Below, piece by piece: positions 50,467 through 59,665 of a DNA stretch of 64,000 nt. The stretch's first letter is position 1. Every line of letters starts with the position of its first letter. The notes beneath the pieces are model-generated. The model searched no databases. It had not been told where the DNA came from and saw only the letters and a program-made list of their open reading frames with translations. The stretch covers positions 78,981 to 142,980 of the forward strand of contig JBDWDN010000005.1 in NCBI GenBank assembly GCA_039977295.1, in the 5' to 3' direction. The DNA comes from Hellea sp039977295 (GTDB lineage Bacteria; Pseudomonadota; Alphaproteobacteria; Caulobacterales; Maricaulaceae). The translations under genes were made by a program, and so were the position numbers.

Positions 50467-50529
50467 AGAGCTAAGGCCATTCTAAATCTAGGCCTATAAT
50501 AATACAGGTAATTAGGTGGTTTTTCGGGT

Positions 50530-50570
50530 GTAAAGACTTGAAACCTCCGTCTTTGCATCCCACCTTTATA
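50530..50570 (+). promoter_or_regulatory. Possible heat-shock promoter of lon
   Basis: CTTGAAA at 50537-50543 resembles a sigma-32 -35 element, and CCCACC 18 bases after CTTG is a partial -10. lon is a heat-shock gene in relatives. The -10 match is weak, so this is a suggestion only. Confidence 0.3.
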
Positions 50571-50614
50571 CGACGTGATACGTATATAACGTGTCCACTG
50601 AATTGAGATGTATT

Positions 50615-53017
50615 ATGCCTGACACAACATTATTTCCCGTCCTACCGCTCCGCGATATCGTGGTATTCCCGCATATGGTCGTGCCGCTTTTTGTTGGGCG
50701 TGAAAAGTCTATCAAAGCCCTCGAAGATGTGATGGCCAATGATAAGCGGATTTTGCTACTGACGCAAAAAGATCCAGAGGCAGACGATCCGACGAAAGAT
50801 GATATCTATCACAGCGGCAGCGTCGCTAAAATTTTGCAGCTTTTAAAGCTTCCTGACGGAACGGTTCGCGTCCTTGTAGAAGGCGAAGACCGCGCCATTG
50901 TTGAGGCCTTCACGGATAGCAAAGATTTTATTGAGGCCTATGCCGTTATTAGCCCATCAACCTATGAAGATCAGGGCAAGGCTAAAAAGCTAGCGCAAGC
51001 TGTCTCCGAGCAGTTTGAAGTCTATGGCAAGCTGAACAAAAAAATCGCTGAAGAAGTTGTAACCTCTGTGACGGAGACTAAAGACCCGTCTAAACTGACC
51101 GACATTATTTCCGTGCACCTCAACGCTAAGATTGCGGAAAAGCAAGAGCTTTTGGAAGAAGTTGATGTTGCAGCCCGCCTGAATAAGGTTCTGGACCTGA
51201 TAAGCGGCGAAGCTTCTGTGTTGAAAGTTGAGAAGAAGATTCGCGGCCGCGTGAAGCGCCAAATGGAGAAGACACAGCGCGAATATTACCTCAATGAGCA
51301 AATGAAAGCTATCCAAACGGAGCTTGGCGGCCCTGACGGCAAAGACGAGTTTTCGGAGTTGCAGGAAAAAATAGAAGACACGAAGCTGACCAAAGAGGCC
51401 AAAGAAAAGGTCGACGCGGAAATGAAAAAACTCCGCCAGATGAGCCCGATGTCGGCAGAAGCCAATGTCACGCGTAACTATTTAGACTGGATGCTATCCG
51501 TGCCCTGGGGTAAGAAAAAACGCGTGCAGCGTAACCTTAAAAAGGCGCAGGAAATTCTTGACGCCGACCATTACGGGCTCGAGAAAGTCAAAGAGCGCAT
51601 CATCGAGCATTTGGCCGTTCAAACCCGCACCAAGAAAGTCAAAGGCCCTATCCTTTGTCTTGTTGGACCGCCTGGCGTGGGTAAAACCTCGCTCGGAAAA
51701 TCTGTTGCACGGGCAACAGGGCGAGAATTTGTGCGCGTTTCACTGGGCGGCGTAAGAGACGAATCTGAAATTCGAGGTCACCGCCGGACTTATATCGGAT
51801 CCATGCCTGGCCGTATCATCCAGTCAATGAAAAAAGCTAAATATAACAACCCGTTATTCTTATTTGACGAGATTGATAAGATGGGCTCTGATCATCGCGG
51901 TGATCCGTCATCTGCGCTACTCGAAGTCCTCGACCCTGAACAAAACGATACATTTAACGACCATTATTTGGACGTGGATTATGATTTGTCTGACGTCATG
52001 TTTATCACCACGGCGAACTCGCTCAACATGCAGCAGCCTTTGCTCGACCGGATGGAAATTATTCGCATTCCTGGATATACAGAAGACGAAAAAATTGAGA
52101 TCGCCAAACGCCACTTGGTGCCAGATCAGGTCAAAGAACATGGATTGGTCAAAGGCGAGTTTGCGGTCAAAGACGAAGCTCTGCGCGACATCATCCGTTA
52201 TTATACCCGCGAAGCCGGCGTGCGGAGTCTTAAGCGGGAAATCGCGGCAATGGCGCGTAAAGCCCTGACCAAAATCGTATCTAAGGAAAGCAAAAGCGTC
52301 ACAGTGACGTCTAAAAACATCGAAGACTTCCTAGGCGTTAAGAAATTCCGCTTTGGCCAGATCGATACCGAAGACCAGGTCGGTATCGTAACGGGCCTCG
52401 CTTGGACATCTGTTGGCGGTGATACGCTCACGATTGAGGCGGCCTCAATGTCTGGTAAGGGTAAGATGACCGTTACGGGTAATCTCAAAGACGTTATGAA
52501 GGAATCAATTTCGGCGGCGAATAGCTATGTCCAGGCCAAAGCGCCTGAGCTTGGCATTAGTCCGCGTCAGTTCCGCAGCACAGACATCCATATTCACGTC
52601 CCTGAAGGCGCCACGCCCAAAGACGGCCCAAGTGCCGGTGTGGCCATGATTACGGCTATGGTCTCTGTTCTGACGGGCATCCCCGTCAGCAAAGACGTCG
52701 CCATGACAGGAGAAATTACCCTGCGCGGCCGCGTATTGCCCATTGGCGGTCTTAAGGAGAAGCTGCTGGCGGCGCTAAGGGCAGGGGTGACAACAGTGCT
52801 TATCCCGCAGGATAATGAGAAAGACCTCGCCGATATCCCTGATAACGTCAAAGCCGCCCTGACAATTATCCCTGTCGGCACCGTGGATGAGGTTTTGAAG
52901 CATGCCTTGGTAAGGGCGCCCAAAAAGGTAAAATGGACCCGGAGCGACGAAGCGGCCTTAGCTGGAATCGTTATTGCGCAGGACACACCTCTTGGCGGCG
53001 GCGCGGCGGCGCATTAG
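50615..53017 (+). CDS. lon: ATP-dependent protease Lon
   Basis: AAA+ serine protease of 800 residues. The N-terminal substrate domain opens with FPVLPLRDIVVFPHMVVPLFVGR. Walker A is GPPGVGKTS, Walker B FLFDEIDK, and the Ser-Lys dyad is KDGPSAGVAM with PIGGLKEKLLAA. The start is placed at ATG 50615 because the family begins just before the FPVLPLRD strand; a GTG eight codons upstream is possible. In Caulobacter, Lon degrades CcrM and DnaA; ccrM is 9 kb away here. Confidence 0.96.
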   Translation: MPDTTLFPVLPLRDIVVFPHMVVPLFVGREKSIKALEDVMANDKRILLLTQKDPEADDPTKDDIYHSGSVAKILQLLKLPDGTVRVLVEGEDRAIVEAFTDSKDFIEAYAVISPSTYEDQGKAKKLAQAVSEQFEVYGKLNKKIAEEVVTSVTETKDPSKLTDIISVHLNAKIAEKQELLEEVDVAARLNKVLDLISGEASVLKVEKKIRGRVKRQMEKTQREYYLNEQMKAIQTELGGPDGKDEFSELQEKIEDTKLTKEAKEKVDAEMKKLRQMSPMSAEANVTRNYLDWMLSVPWGKKKRVQRNLKKAQEILDADHYGLEKVKERIIEHLAVQTRTKKVKGPILCLVGPPGVGKTSLGKSVARATGREFVRVSLGGVRDESEIRGHRRTYIGSMPGRIIQSMKKAKYNNPLFLFDEIDKMGSDHRGDPSSALLEVLDPEQNDTFNDHYLDVDYDLSDVMFITTANSLNMQQPLLDRMEIIRIPGYTEDEKIEIAKRHLVPDQVKEHGLVKGEFAVKDEALRDIIRYYTREAGVRSLKREIAAMARKALTKIVSKESKSVTVTSKNIEDFLGVKKFRFGQIDTEDQVGIVTGLAWTSVGGDTLTIEAASMSGKGKMTVTGNLKDVMKESISAANSYVQAKAPELGISPRQFRSTDIHIHVPEGATPKDGPSAGVAMITAMVSVLTGIPVSKDVAMTGEITLRGRVLPIGGLKEKLLAALRAGVTTVLIPQDNEKDLADIPDNVKAALTIIPVGTVDEVLKHALVRAPKKVKWTRSDEAALAGIVIAQDTPLGGGAAAH

Positions 53018-53055
53018 GCCTGATAAGTAACATCGCATAAAGTGAAATAATAATG

Positions 53056-53083
53056 CGCCAAGGTGTTGACCTTGGCGTTTTTT
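53056..53083 (+). terminator. lon terminator
   Basis: CGCCAAGG and CCTTGGCG pair around TGTTGA, followed by six T. It lies 39 bases after the lon stop and before tRNA-Val. Confidence 0.88.
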
Positions 53084-53109
53084 CTGCGCATTAAGCGCGC
53101 TCCCAATGG

Positions 53110-53185
53110 GGGCGGTTAGCTCAGCTGGTAGAGCATCTCGTTTACACCGAGAGGGTCAGCGGTTCGAACCCGTTACCGCCCACCA
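53110..53185 (+). tRNA. tRNA-Val (TAC)
   Basis: A 76-base cloverleaf. The acceptor stem is GGGCGGT/ACCGCCC, the D arm is TAGCTCAGCTGGTAGAGC, and the anticodon loop TTTACAC gives TAC (valine). The T arm is CGGTTCGAACCCG and CCA is encoded. No integrase or repeat of the 3' end is seen next to it. Confidence 0.97.
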
Positions 53186-53350
53186 TTTTCCAAAATCATT
53201 TCATCGCGCTCGGGCTATATTGCGGGCCTATGCGTGAAATGAAGTGTTGCGGTTTGAGTGTACAATGTGTTTATTCGGCTTGAATCTCCGACTGTTGCGC
53301 CGCAATGCGTGAAGGGTTGATTTTAAGACATGATAACTGGGACACGCCTC

Positions 53351-55132
53351 ATGAGCAGACTTTCGCACCTTTCATTAAATGCAGCGCGGCATGTGTTGGT
53401 TCTTTGCGCTGCTGCGTCTATTCTAGCCGCCTGCGGCGCCAATAGTGATGCGCCTACGCCGCCTGTTTCAACGTCGCCGCTTCCGGTAACGCCGCCCGTA
53501 ACGCCCCCGCCGCCTTCGCCTCCAGTATCTTCAAATGAAGCTTTCCAGACTGAGGCCGATACATCCCGGTTTTTGGGGCGAGCAACGTTTGGCGCAACGT
53601 CGGCTGATATTAGCCGTTTGACGGGAACAGATGTCTCAGATTGGATACAAGCTGAATTTGCTAAGCCGGCCACGCCTTTTTTGCAGCCCTTAGTAGAGGC
53701 TGAACCTGATCGCGTGCTTGGTGAAGAAATTCGGATATTGCCAAATCAGTTCTATGACATCGCGATTGCGGGTGACGATCAACTGCGCCAACGTATGGTG
53801 TTAGCGCTTTCGGAAATAATCGTGGCGTCAAGCGATAGCGGAATCAGAGGCCGGCCTTTGACCATGGCGCATTATGTCCAGGTATTGTCTGACAATGCTT
53901 TTGGCAATTATCGCGATTTGCTGGAGGAGATTACCTACTCGCCAGCTATGGCGTTTTATCTGACATATATGACGAACCTAAAGGGCGATCCTGTAACAGG
54001 CCGCGTGCCCGATGAGAATTATGCCCGCGAAATTTTGCAGCTATTTTCCATAGGTTTGAAAGAGCTAAATCCTGACGGAACAGATAAGCTTGATGCTGAC
54101 GGGCAGTCTATCGAGATTTATGACAATAGTGATATACAAGGGCTTGCAAAGGTCTTTACGGGTATGAGCACCCAAGGCAGTGATTTTCACATCATTTATC
54201 AAAATTTTGAGTCCAGCTACGCGCCGCTTACTTTTTTCCCAAAATATCACTCAGAGCTTGAGAAGAAATTCCTCGATGTAACGATTCCAGCGGGGACGCC
54301 GGGGGCAGAGAGCGTAGAGATGGCTTTGGACGGGATATTCGCACATCCCAATGTCGGGCCATTTGTTTCAAAACAGCTTATTCAACGTTTTGTAACCTCC
54401 AATCCTAAACCTGCCTATGTTGGTCGTGTATCCTCCGCTTTTGATACGGGGCGGTTCTCATTGCCTGATGGGTCAAATGTCGGAACAGGCCAAAGAGGTG
54501 ACCTCAAGGCGACTTTGGCCGCTATCTTGCTGGATGAAGAGGCGTTGATTGACCCCGCCTTAGCGCCGGCCGAATATGGTAAAATTCGTGAACCTGTTAT
54601 GCGCCTGACTAACTGGGCGCGGGCTTTTAACGAGACCACACCCGATGCTTCGGATGAAGCTATTTTTAGTTATTTGAACTATGGCGGAATCGAACAGAGC
54701 CCCTTTAACTCACCATCCGTTTTCAATTTCTTTCGTCCTGGATATGTTGCCCCCGGCACATCGACAGGCGACGGCGGTTACGTCGCCCCTGAGCTTCAGA
54801 TCACCAATGAAACGACGTCAATTGGATATATTAATTTCATTAATCAGTTCATTTACGACACATCTTACAATCTTTCCGAAGATCCTGATGGCGGCATTAA
54901 GGGTGACTATACGCAAGCTTTAGCTCTGGCCAATGACGGGCAAGCGCTGCTTGATTACCTAGACCTTCTGCTGACCGGAAATAGACTTGGAGCCGAAGCG
55001 CGTATGCGAATTTTGAAAATGATGGATGAAATTCCTGTTCGAGCGGGCTTCGAAGAGGCTGATAAGACGGCGCGGGTGCGCGTGGCCATCAGTATGGTCA
55101 TGACGGCGCCCGGTTACCTAGTGCAGCGATAG
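53351..55132 (+). CDS. DUF1800 family lipoprotein
   Basis: A 593-residue exported protein of unknown function. The signal peptide has a lipobox (LAAC, Cys28), and a Pro/Thr-rich linker follows (PVTPPVTPPPPSPP). The DUF1800 domain starts at RFLGRATFGATSADISRLTG. It holds DENYAREILQLFSIGLKELNPDG, the family's characteristic segment, FFPKYHSELEKKFL and RFVTSNPKPAYVGRV. An upstream ATG at 53330 gives a longer, less likely leader. It is paired with the DUF1501 gene one base downstream, as is common in bacteria. Confidence 0.88.
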   Translation: MSRLSHLSLNAARHVLVLCAAASILAACGANSDAPTPPVSTSPLPVTPPVTPPPPSPPVSSNEAFQTEADTSRFLGRATFGATSADISRLTGTDVSDWIQAEFAKPATPFLQPLVEAEPDRVLGEEIRILPNQFYDIAIAGDDQLRQRMVLALSEIIVASSDSGIRGRPLTMAHYVQVLSDNAFGNYRDLLEEITYSPAMAFYLTYMTNLKGDPVTGRVPDENYAREILQLFSIGLKELNPDGTDKLDADGQSIEIYDNSDIQGLAKVFTGMSTQGSDFHIIYQNFESSYAPLTFFPKYHSELEKKFLDVTIPAGTPGAESVEMALDGIFAHPNVGPFVSKQLIQRFVTSNPKPAYVGRVSSAFDTGRFSLPDGSNVGTGQRGDLKATLAAILLDEEALIDPALAPAEYGKIREPVMRLTNWARAFNETTPDASDEAIFSYLNYGGIEQSPFNSPSVFNFFRPGYVAPGTSTGDGGYVAPELQITNETTSIGYINFINQFIYDTSYNLSEDPDGGIKGDYTQALALANDGQALLDYLDLLLTGNRLGAEARMRILKMMDEIPVRAGFEEADKTARVRVAISMVMTAPGYLVQR

Positions 55133-55133
55133 G

Positions 55134-56582
55134 ATGAGTAAGATGGACCGACGTAAATTTCTCTCAAGCACATCTGCTTTGGGCGCGCTGTCATTCGCAG
55201 GCGGCGCTGGATTATTGTCTGCTTTGGGAAATGCCACCGCGCATGCAGCCGATACAAATGGCTATAAGGCCATTGTGTGCCTGTTTTTCTTTGGGGGACA
55301 AGATTGTCACGATACGGTCCTGCCCTATGATCAGGTCTCCTATGATCGTTATGCGGCGCACCGCTCGGGGATTTTGGCTGAATATGCCGCGATTCCTGGT
55401 GGGTCCACCCGAGCCCGCGAGCGGCTGCTTGAAATCAAACCGACAAATGGCGCAAAATTTGGGACTCGAAAATTTGCCCTTCCAGAGACTTTGTCGCCTT
55501 TAAAGGACTTATTTGATGCCGGAAACGCCGCTATTATTGGAAATGTCGGCCCCTTAATTGAGCCTATCACGGCGCAAGAGGTTGCGAGTGAAACAAAGCC
55601 AAAGCCAAAGCTCCTCTTTTCTCACAATGATCAACAGTCAACATGGATGGCCTCGGCACCAGAGGGCGAAATTCAGGGTTGGGGCGGTAAGATGGCGGAT
55701 GCTATTCTGGCGTCAAATCCATCGCAACAAGATATCTTTACCGCTATTTCAACATCTGGAAATTCTCTATTTCTATCTGGCGACAAAGCGAAGTCCTATG
55801 TGCTGAGCACATCAGGGCCGCAGCAGGTCACGGGATTGAAAAATTATCAGAATTACCTCCTGCAATCTGCTCAAGATAATCCCGAAGCGATTAAACTTCT
55901 CGAAGAGCATTACCGCGATGTGGGCGTTACGCGAGAGAGTTTGCTAGAGAAAGACATTGCCGGCGTTACTGATAATGCTTTCTTCGCCAATGAAACCTTC
56001 GCTGAGGCCTTAGAGGCCGCATCTGGTATTGAAACGTTCTTCCCTAAGAGTGAAGTCGGGCAGCAGTTACGCGCTGTTGCAGAGGCCATAAATGTGCGCG
56101 GCTCATTGAATATGACGCGGCAGGTTTTCTTTGTGGGTATGGGCGGCTTTGACACCCATGATAACCAAGCGGAAAGCCTCTCATCGTTACAGCCTTCCTA
56201 TGCTGAAGCCGTTGCTGCGTTTTATAAAGCTACCGTAGAGATGGGCATCGAGAATGATGTGACGCTCTTCACCGCTGCAGATTTTGGCCGAGCGCTTATT
56301 GAGAACGGAAACGGGACAGATCATGGATGGGGCGGACATCATTTCGTGGTTGGCGGGTCTGTAAAGGGCAATAAAATTTATGGTGATATACCCCCCCATG
56401 ATCTGGGCCATGCCTATGATGCGGGTAATGGGCGGCTTGTACCGCAATACTCCGTCGAACAATACGCAGGAACGCTTGGCAAATGGCTCGGATTAAGCGC
56501 GAGCGAAATATCGGCAGCCCTACCAGCTTTGGCGAATTTCCAAGAAAAAGACCTTGGTTTTATGGAGACAAGCGGCGCTTAG
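55134..56582 (+). CDS. DUF1501 family protein with Tat signal
   Basis: A 482-residue exported protein. The twin-arginine signal DRRKFLSST is followed by a Gly/Ala core, with cleavage near AHA at 38. The DUF1501 domain includes CLFFFGGQDCHDTVLPYD, LLFSHNDQQSTWMAS, MGGFDTHDNQ and TAADFGRALIENGNGTDHGWGGHHFVVGG, the sulfatase/alkaline-phosphatase-like metal region with His and Asp clusters. Folded export by Tat suggests a metal-bound periplasmic enzyme; the reaction is unknown. Starts at 55134 or 55143 are both possible. Confidence 0.88.
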   Translation: MSKMDRRKFLSSTSALGALSFAGGAGLLSALGNATAHAADTNGYKAIVCLFFFGGQDCHDTVLPYDQVSYDRYAAHRSGILAEYAAIPGGSTRARERLLEIKPTNGAKFGTRKFALPETLSPLKDLFDAGNAAIIGNVGPLIEPITAQEVASETKPKPKLLFSHNDQQSTWMASAPEGEIQGWGGKMADAILASNPSQQDIFTAISTSGNSLFLSGDKAKSYVLSTSGPQQVTGLKNYQNYLLQSAQDNPEAIKLLEEHYRDVGVTRESLLEKDIAGVTDNAFFANETFAEALEAASGIETFFPKSEVGQQLRAVAEAINVRGSLNMTRQVFFVGMGGFDTHDNQAESLSSLQPSYAEAVAAFYKATVEMGIENDVTLFTAADFGRALIENGNGTDHGWGGHHFVVGGSVKGNKIYGDIPPHDLGHAYDAGNGRLVPQYSVEQYAGTLGKWLGLSASEISAALPALANFQEKDLGFMETSGA

Positions 56583-56666
56583 GCTTTATCTGTGAAAAAA
56601 ATGCAAATTTAGTGAAATCGTCGTTGACGGATAGGGGTGATGTGGCTACACCGCGCTCACATCTTA

Positions 56667-56743
<77 letters not shown>

Positions 56744-56911
56744 TTTCTTTGGAAATGGCCATGTTTGTTTTAAATATTTCCGCTAGATTCATTTGTAACC
56801 GTGTTCAGCGCGCGGTTTCAGTTGATTGACCGTTACTTGCCGTGCGAGCTATTTTTCTTACCTATGTCGGGTCCATTAGACCTTATCCATTAGCTCAGAT
56901 TGAAGCGTAAT

Positions 56912-57014
56912 GGACGGCACGCGACTCGCCGTAAACGGCGCCGTCCAAACACTCTGGCGCCTTGCATCAGATATTATCCGACAAAAAAGCCCCGGCTATT
57001 GACCGGGGCTTTTT
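56912..57014 (+). ncRNA. Structured intergenic unit ending in a terminator (possible small RNA)
   Basis: GGACGGC (56912-56918) pairs with GCCGTCC (56940-56946), enclosing CGCCG-TAAA-CGGCG (56927-56940). The two share one base, so they are alternative or stacked. 37 bases later comes the strong terminator at 56984-57014. This fills most of the 300-base gap between tRNA-Asp and the TPR gene. No convincing promoter was found, so a small RNA is only a possibility; it may be the tRNA-Asp 3' region. Confidence 0.35.
56984..57014. terminator. Bidirectional terminator
   Basis: AAAAAGCCCCGG and CCGGGGCTTTTT pair around CTATTGA. It serves the plus-strand tRNA-Asp side and the convergent TPR gene on the minus strand. 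Confidence 0.88.
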
Positions 57015-57043
57015 CCTATACCTTGGAAGGATGGAGGGTATGA

Positions 57044-57439
57044 TTATTTTTGCGCGAGACGTATCGTCAAGGCGGCTTTATTGGCCTGTGCTGGCGCGTA
57101 ATCGGGGCGAAGGTCTAAGGCCGCACTGCACGCCGTTTGTGCTTCATCCATCATCTCGAGCTTGGCATAAGCCGCGCAGAGATTAGACTGCGCTATCGCT
57201 GTCTTTTTGCGCGATAGAGAGGCTTTGAGGGCTTGGCGGCTATAGGAGGCGGACTTTTCGAACTTGCCTTTCTTAAAGGCCTTCACGCCGAGCTTAATGC
57301 GGCCATCTGTTGTTGATTTTACGACGAATTCACTGGCGGGCCCGTCTGCGGCCATGGCACTGGCTGCGGGTAGGGTGGCTGTGATAGCGAGGGCTGCTAA
57401 TGTTGCAAGGCCTGCTTTTTTCAGAGTTGCATAAGTCAT
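57044..57439 (-). CDS. Exported tetratricopeptide-repeat protein
   Basis: A 131-residue protein with a signal peptide (cleavage near AMA at 30) and two TPR-like helix pairs: GVKAFKKGKFEKSASYSRQALKA and NLCAAYAKLEMMDEAQTACSAALDLRPDYAPAQANKAAL. Two cysteines lie in the repeat region. It is a small periplasmic protein likely to mediate protein contacts. It is divergent from the LysR gene, with about 90 bases between starts. Confidence 0.82.
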   Translation of the reverse strand: MTYATLKKAGLATLAALAITATLPAASAMAADGPASEFVVKSTTDGRIKLGVKAFKKGKFEKSASYSRQALKASLSRKKTAIAQSNLCAAYAKLEMMDEAQTACSAALDLRPDYAPAQANKAALTIRLAQK

Positions 57440-57494
57440 ATCGTTTCCTTTCGTTTGACTATTTTTATTTAGTTATGTTCATAAAAGAATGGAA

Positions 57495-57524
57495 TTGACA
57501 AAATTAGTATGAATGCTATTCATA
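57495..57524 (+). promoter_or_regulatory. LysR promoter and overlapping dyad
   Basis: TTGACA (57495-57500), 16 bases and TATTCA (57517-57522) make a promoter whose start would fall near 57529. A perfect dyad TATGAAT-GCT-ATTCATA (57508-57524) overlaps the -10. It may be an autoregulatory operator. The promoter position implies an almost leaderless mRNA starting at the ATG at 57530. Confidence 0.45.
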
Positions 57525-57529
57525 TACGT

Positions 57530-58540
57530 ATGAGTAACTGGTCAGACTATCCAATTCTATTAGCTGTTGCAGAAACGGGCAGCCTTACGGCGGCTGGACG
57601 CAAGCTTAATATGAGCCAACCAACTGTGGGGCGGCGCATTCGGTCTCTTGAAGATCATTTCGGGACGCCGCTCCTTAAAAAGGAAGATGGTGAGTTAGTT
57701 CCGACGACGTTTGGTCACTCTATGCTTGATCATATTCGGCGTATGCAAAGTGAGGCCTCTGCTATTGATCGCTCTTCTGCTACCCTTGAGACCTCACTTG
57801 CTGGGGTTGTGCGTCTTTCTGCTACAGAGGGTATTGGAACGGCGTGGTTGCCGGGCGTATTGCAGCTCTTCCGTCAGAGCCATCCTGACGTCCTTATTGA
57901 TTTAGGTATCGGTTTTAAGAACTACAATTTGGCTCAACGCGAAGCCGATATTGCTATCCGCTGGATGAGCCCTGGTGACCAAAATAGTTTAATCGGACGG
58001 AAAGTTGCCACCGCAACATTTGGGTTATTTGCGTCGCCTGACTATGTCGCCCGAAAAGGAGAGCCGAAGTCTCTGGATGATCTTTCCAATCATGACGGCG
58101 TTATGGCGACCATAATGAATGATAAACAGCTTTGGTTGATGGAAAATGGACAAGCTCATCATTTGCCGGGGCGCGTTACATTTCGCTCTAATTCTATTTG
58201 GGCTTTTGATGAAGCTATTGCCAATGGATATGGAATTGGCGCTCAACCGCTTTGCGGAGGATGTCATAGGGAGACTGATATCGTTCGTGTTTTGCCTAAT
58301 GTCTCACAGCAGGAAGATATTTTTCTTGTGGCGCATGAAGACTTACGCCGCTCGGCGCGTATTCGTGCTGTGTTTGACTTCCTCGTCGAGGCCTTCGCTC
58401 AAGACGCAGACTTCTTTTTGAACGGCGGTAGTTCTGTTTTTGAAAATGTCGCTGCGTCGATGTCGTGCGGTGGCGTTAATGCTGACAGCCCGGACCATGT
58501 ACATGCCCCTGCGTTCCGCAGCCTTGATGCGGCTGAGTAG
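57530..58540 (+). CDS. LysR-family transcriptional regulator
   Basis: A 336-residue regulator. The N-terminal winged helix-turn-helix is LLAVAETGSLTAAGRKLNMSQPTVGRRIRSLEDHFGTPLL, and a periplasmic-binding-like effector domain follows from about residue 85. The Cys-x3-Cys pair (LCGGCHRE) near 250 is unusual for the family and could sense redox or metal. I use the second ATG (57530) because the predicted promoter dyad covers the first (57509). The target genes are unknown. Its 3' end overlaps the convergent gene by 65 bases. Confidence 0.87.
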   Translation: MSNWSDYPILLAVAETGSLTAAGRKLNMSQPTVGRRIRSLEDHFGTPLLKKEDGELVPTTFGHSMLDHIRRMQSEASAIDRSSATLETSLAGVVRLSATEGIGTAWLPGVLQLFRQSHPDVLIDLGIGFKNYNLAQREADIAIRWMSPGDQNSLIGRKVATATFGLFASPDYVARKGEPKSLDDLSNHDGVMATIMNDKQLWLMENGQAHHLPGRVTFRSNSIWAFDEAIANGYGIGAQPLCGGCHRETDIVRVLPNVSQQEDIFLVAHEDLRRSARIRAVFDFLVEAFAQDADFFLNGGSSVFENVAASMSCGGVNADSPDHVHAPAFRSLDAAE

Positions 58541-58913
58541 GGGCGTCACCTAGAATTTCTGCAATATCTTCTGGCGCAAAGACAAGCCCGGCGGGGCCAG
58601 GGTTTAAGATGGCATAATGTCCCTTGAGAGAGGGAAAGAAGCTGCTCCCATTTGCGCGGGCAAATCGTGTGCCGACCTTGGAGAATACCTTCATGCGCTC
58701 CTCGGATGAGAATAGCACAACATGGGGCTGATCATTTATCACAACGGCTTGCAGTGATACGCCGCCTGCATCGGTTTGCTGCTGCGCGCTTTCTTCGACA
58801 GGTAAATAAAAATCACTGGCCAGCATAGCAACGCTAAAGGCTTTGCGCGCGATGGGGTCGCCGGCGAGTTGTTCTGGCGTTGTATGAGCCAGCATCGTTT
58901 CAAAGTCAGACAC
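58476..58913 (-). CDS. SseB-like protein
   Basis: A 145-residue cytoplasmic protein. FYLPVEESAQQQ, HVVLFSSEERMKVFSK and the GLVFAPEDIAEIL segment follow the SseB N-terminal domain fold. The C-terminus is His/Cys-rich (GCGTQGHVHGPGCQH), a plausible metal-binding tail. It follows the DsbA-like gene by 11 bases in the same operon. Confidence 0.72.
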   Translation of the reverse strand: MSDFETMLAHTTPEQLAGDPIARKAFSVAMLASDFYLPVEESAQQQTDAGGVSLQAVVINDQPHVVLFSSEERMKVFSKVGTRFARANGSSFFPSLKGHYAILNPGPAGLVFAPEDIAEILGDAPTQPHQGCGTQGHVHGPGCQH

Positions 58914-58924
58914 AGCCTATTCTC

Positions 58925-59665
58925 TTATTTCGGCATTGTTGTTGGGAGTTGTGATTGACCTTTTTTAGTCATGCTCAAGATAAGTTTGGTAAGTGTCTCG
59001 GCGTCTTGCTTGCCATCATAGCTATCGCCATTGATGTAAAATGCGGGAACGCCTTTAACCTGGGCGGCGTTGGCGCGCTCATTATTGGTCTGAATATGTC
59101 CCAATTTCTCATCGTCGGCGAGGCAGGCGCTTATATCTTCTTCTGTCTCTAGCCCCGCTAATTTCCCGATCTTATCATATTCGGCGCGGGCTTCACCGTT
59201 TTGGGCAGCTTCAAAAATAGATTTCTGATTCTCCATTTGATATTCAATGATGTCAAAATAGTCCTCAGATGGCGCGCATTGCGCCATCATGAAGCCGACC
59301 ATAGCGAGCTGTGCCGGCGCTGTTGGAAGTTCGCGAAAGACAAAGCGCAGTTTACCCGGCTCAATCAATTCTTTCTTTATCGTCGGCCATTCATTGGTAA
59401 ACCAGTCCGAACAATGGCCACAGGTGATAGAGGCCCATACAATCATTGTGATTGGCGCCTTATCAGATCCCATGACGTGATCGTCGGGCGCTTCGGCCAG
59501 CGCAAAAGGGACGTCTTTGAGCGGCGCATTCGATTGTTGACTATGGTCATGATTATGGCCGTCATTTGGGCCGTGACTATCCTTTTTGGGAATAGGCGTG
59601 GACTGCGCGAAGGCAGAGCCCGCAAAGAGGGTGGTTACTAAAAGGGAAGCAGCAAATTTAATCAT
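58925..59665 (-). CDS. DsbA family thiol-disulfide protein
   Basis: A 246-residue periplasmic thioredoxin-fold protein. The signal peptide ends near AFA (20), and a His/Asp-rich stretch (HGPNDGHNHDHSQQ) precedes the domain. The active site is CGHC (ASITCGHCSDWF) and the cis-proline loop GVPAF. The fold resembles the Bdb/DsbA group with oxidase or isomerase roles. The His-rich region may bind metal. It overlaps the DUF721 gene by eight bases (ATGATTAA). Confidence 0.88.
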   Translation of the reverse strand: MIKFAASLLVTTLFAGSAFAQSTPIPKKDSHGPNDGHNHDHSQQSNAPLKDVPFALAEAPDDHVMGSDKAPITMIVWASITCGHCSDWFTNEWPTIKKELIEPGKLRFVFRELPTAPAQLAMVGFMMAQCAPSEDYFDIIEYQMENQKSIFEAAQNGEARAEYDKIGKLAGLETEEDISACLADDEKLGHIQTNNERANAAQVKGVPAFYINGDSYDGKQDAETLTKLILSMTKKGQSQLPTTMPK

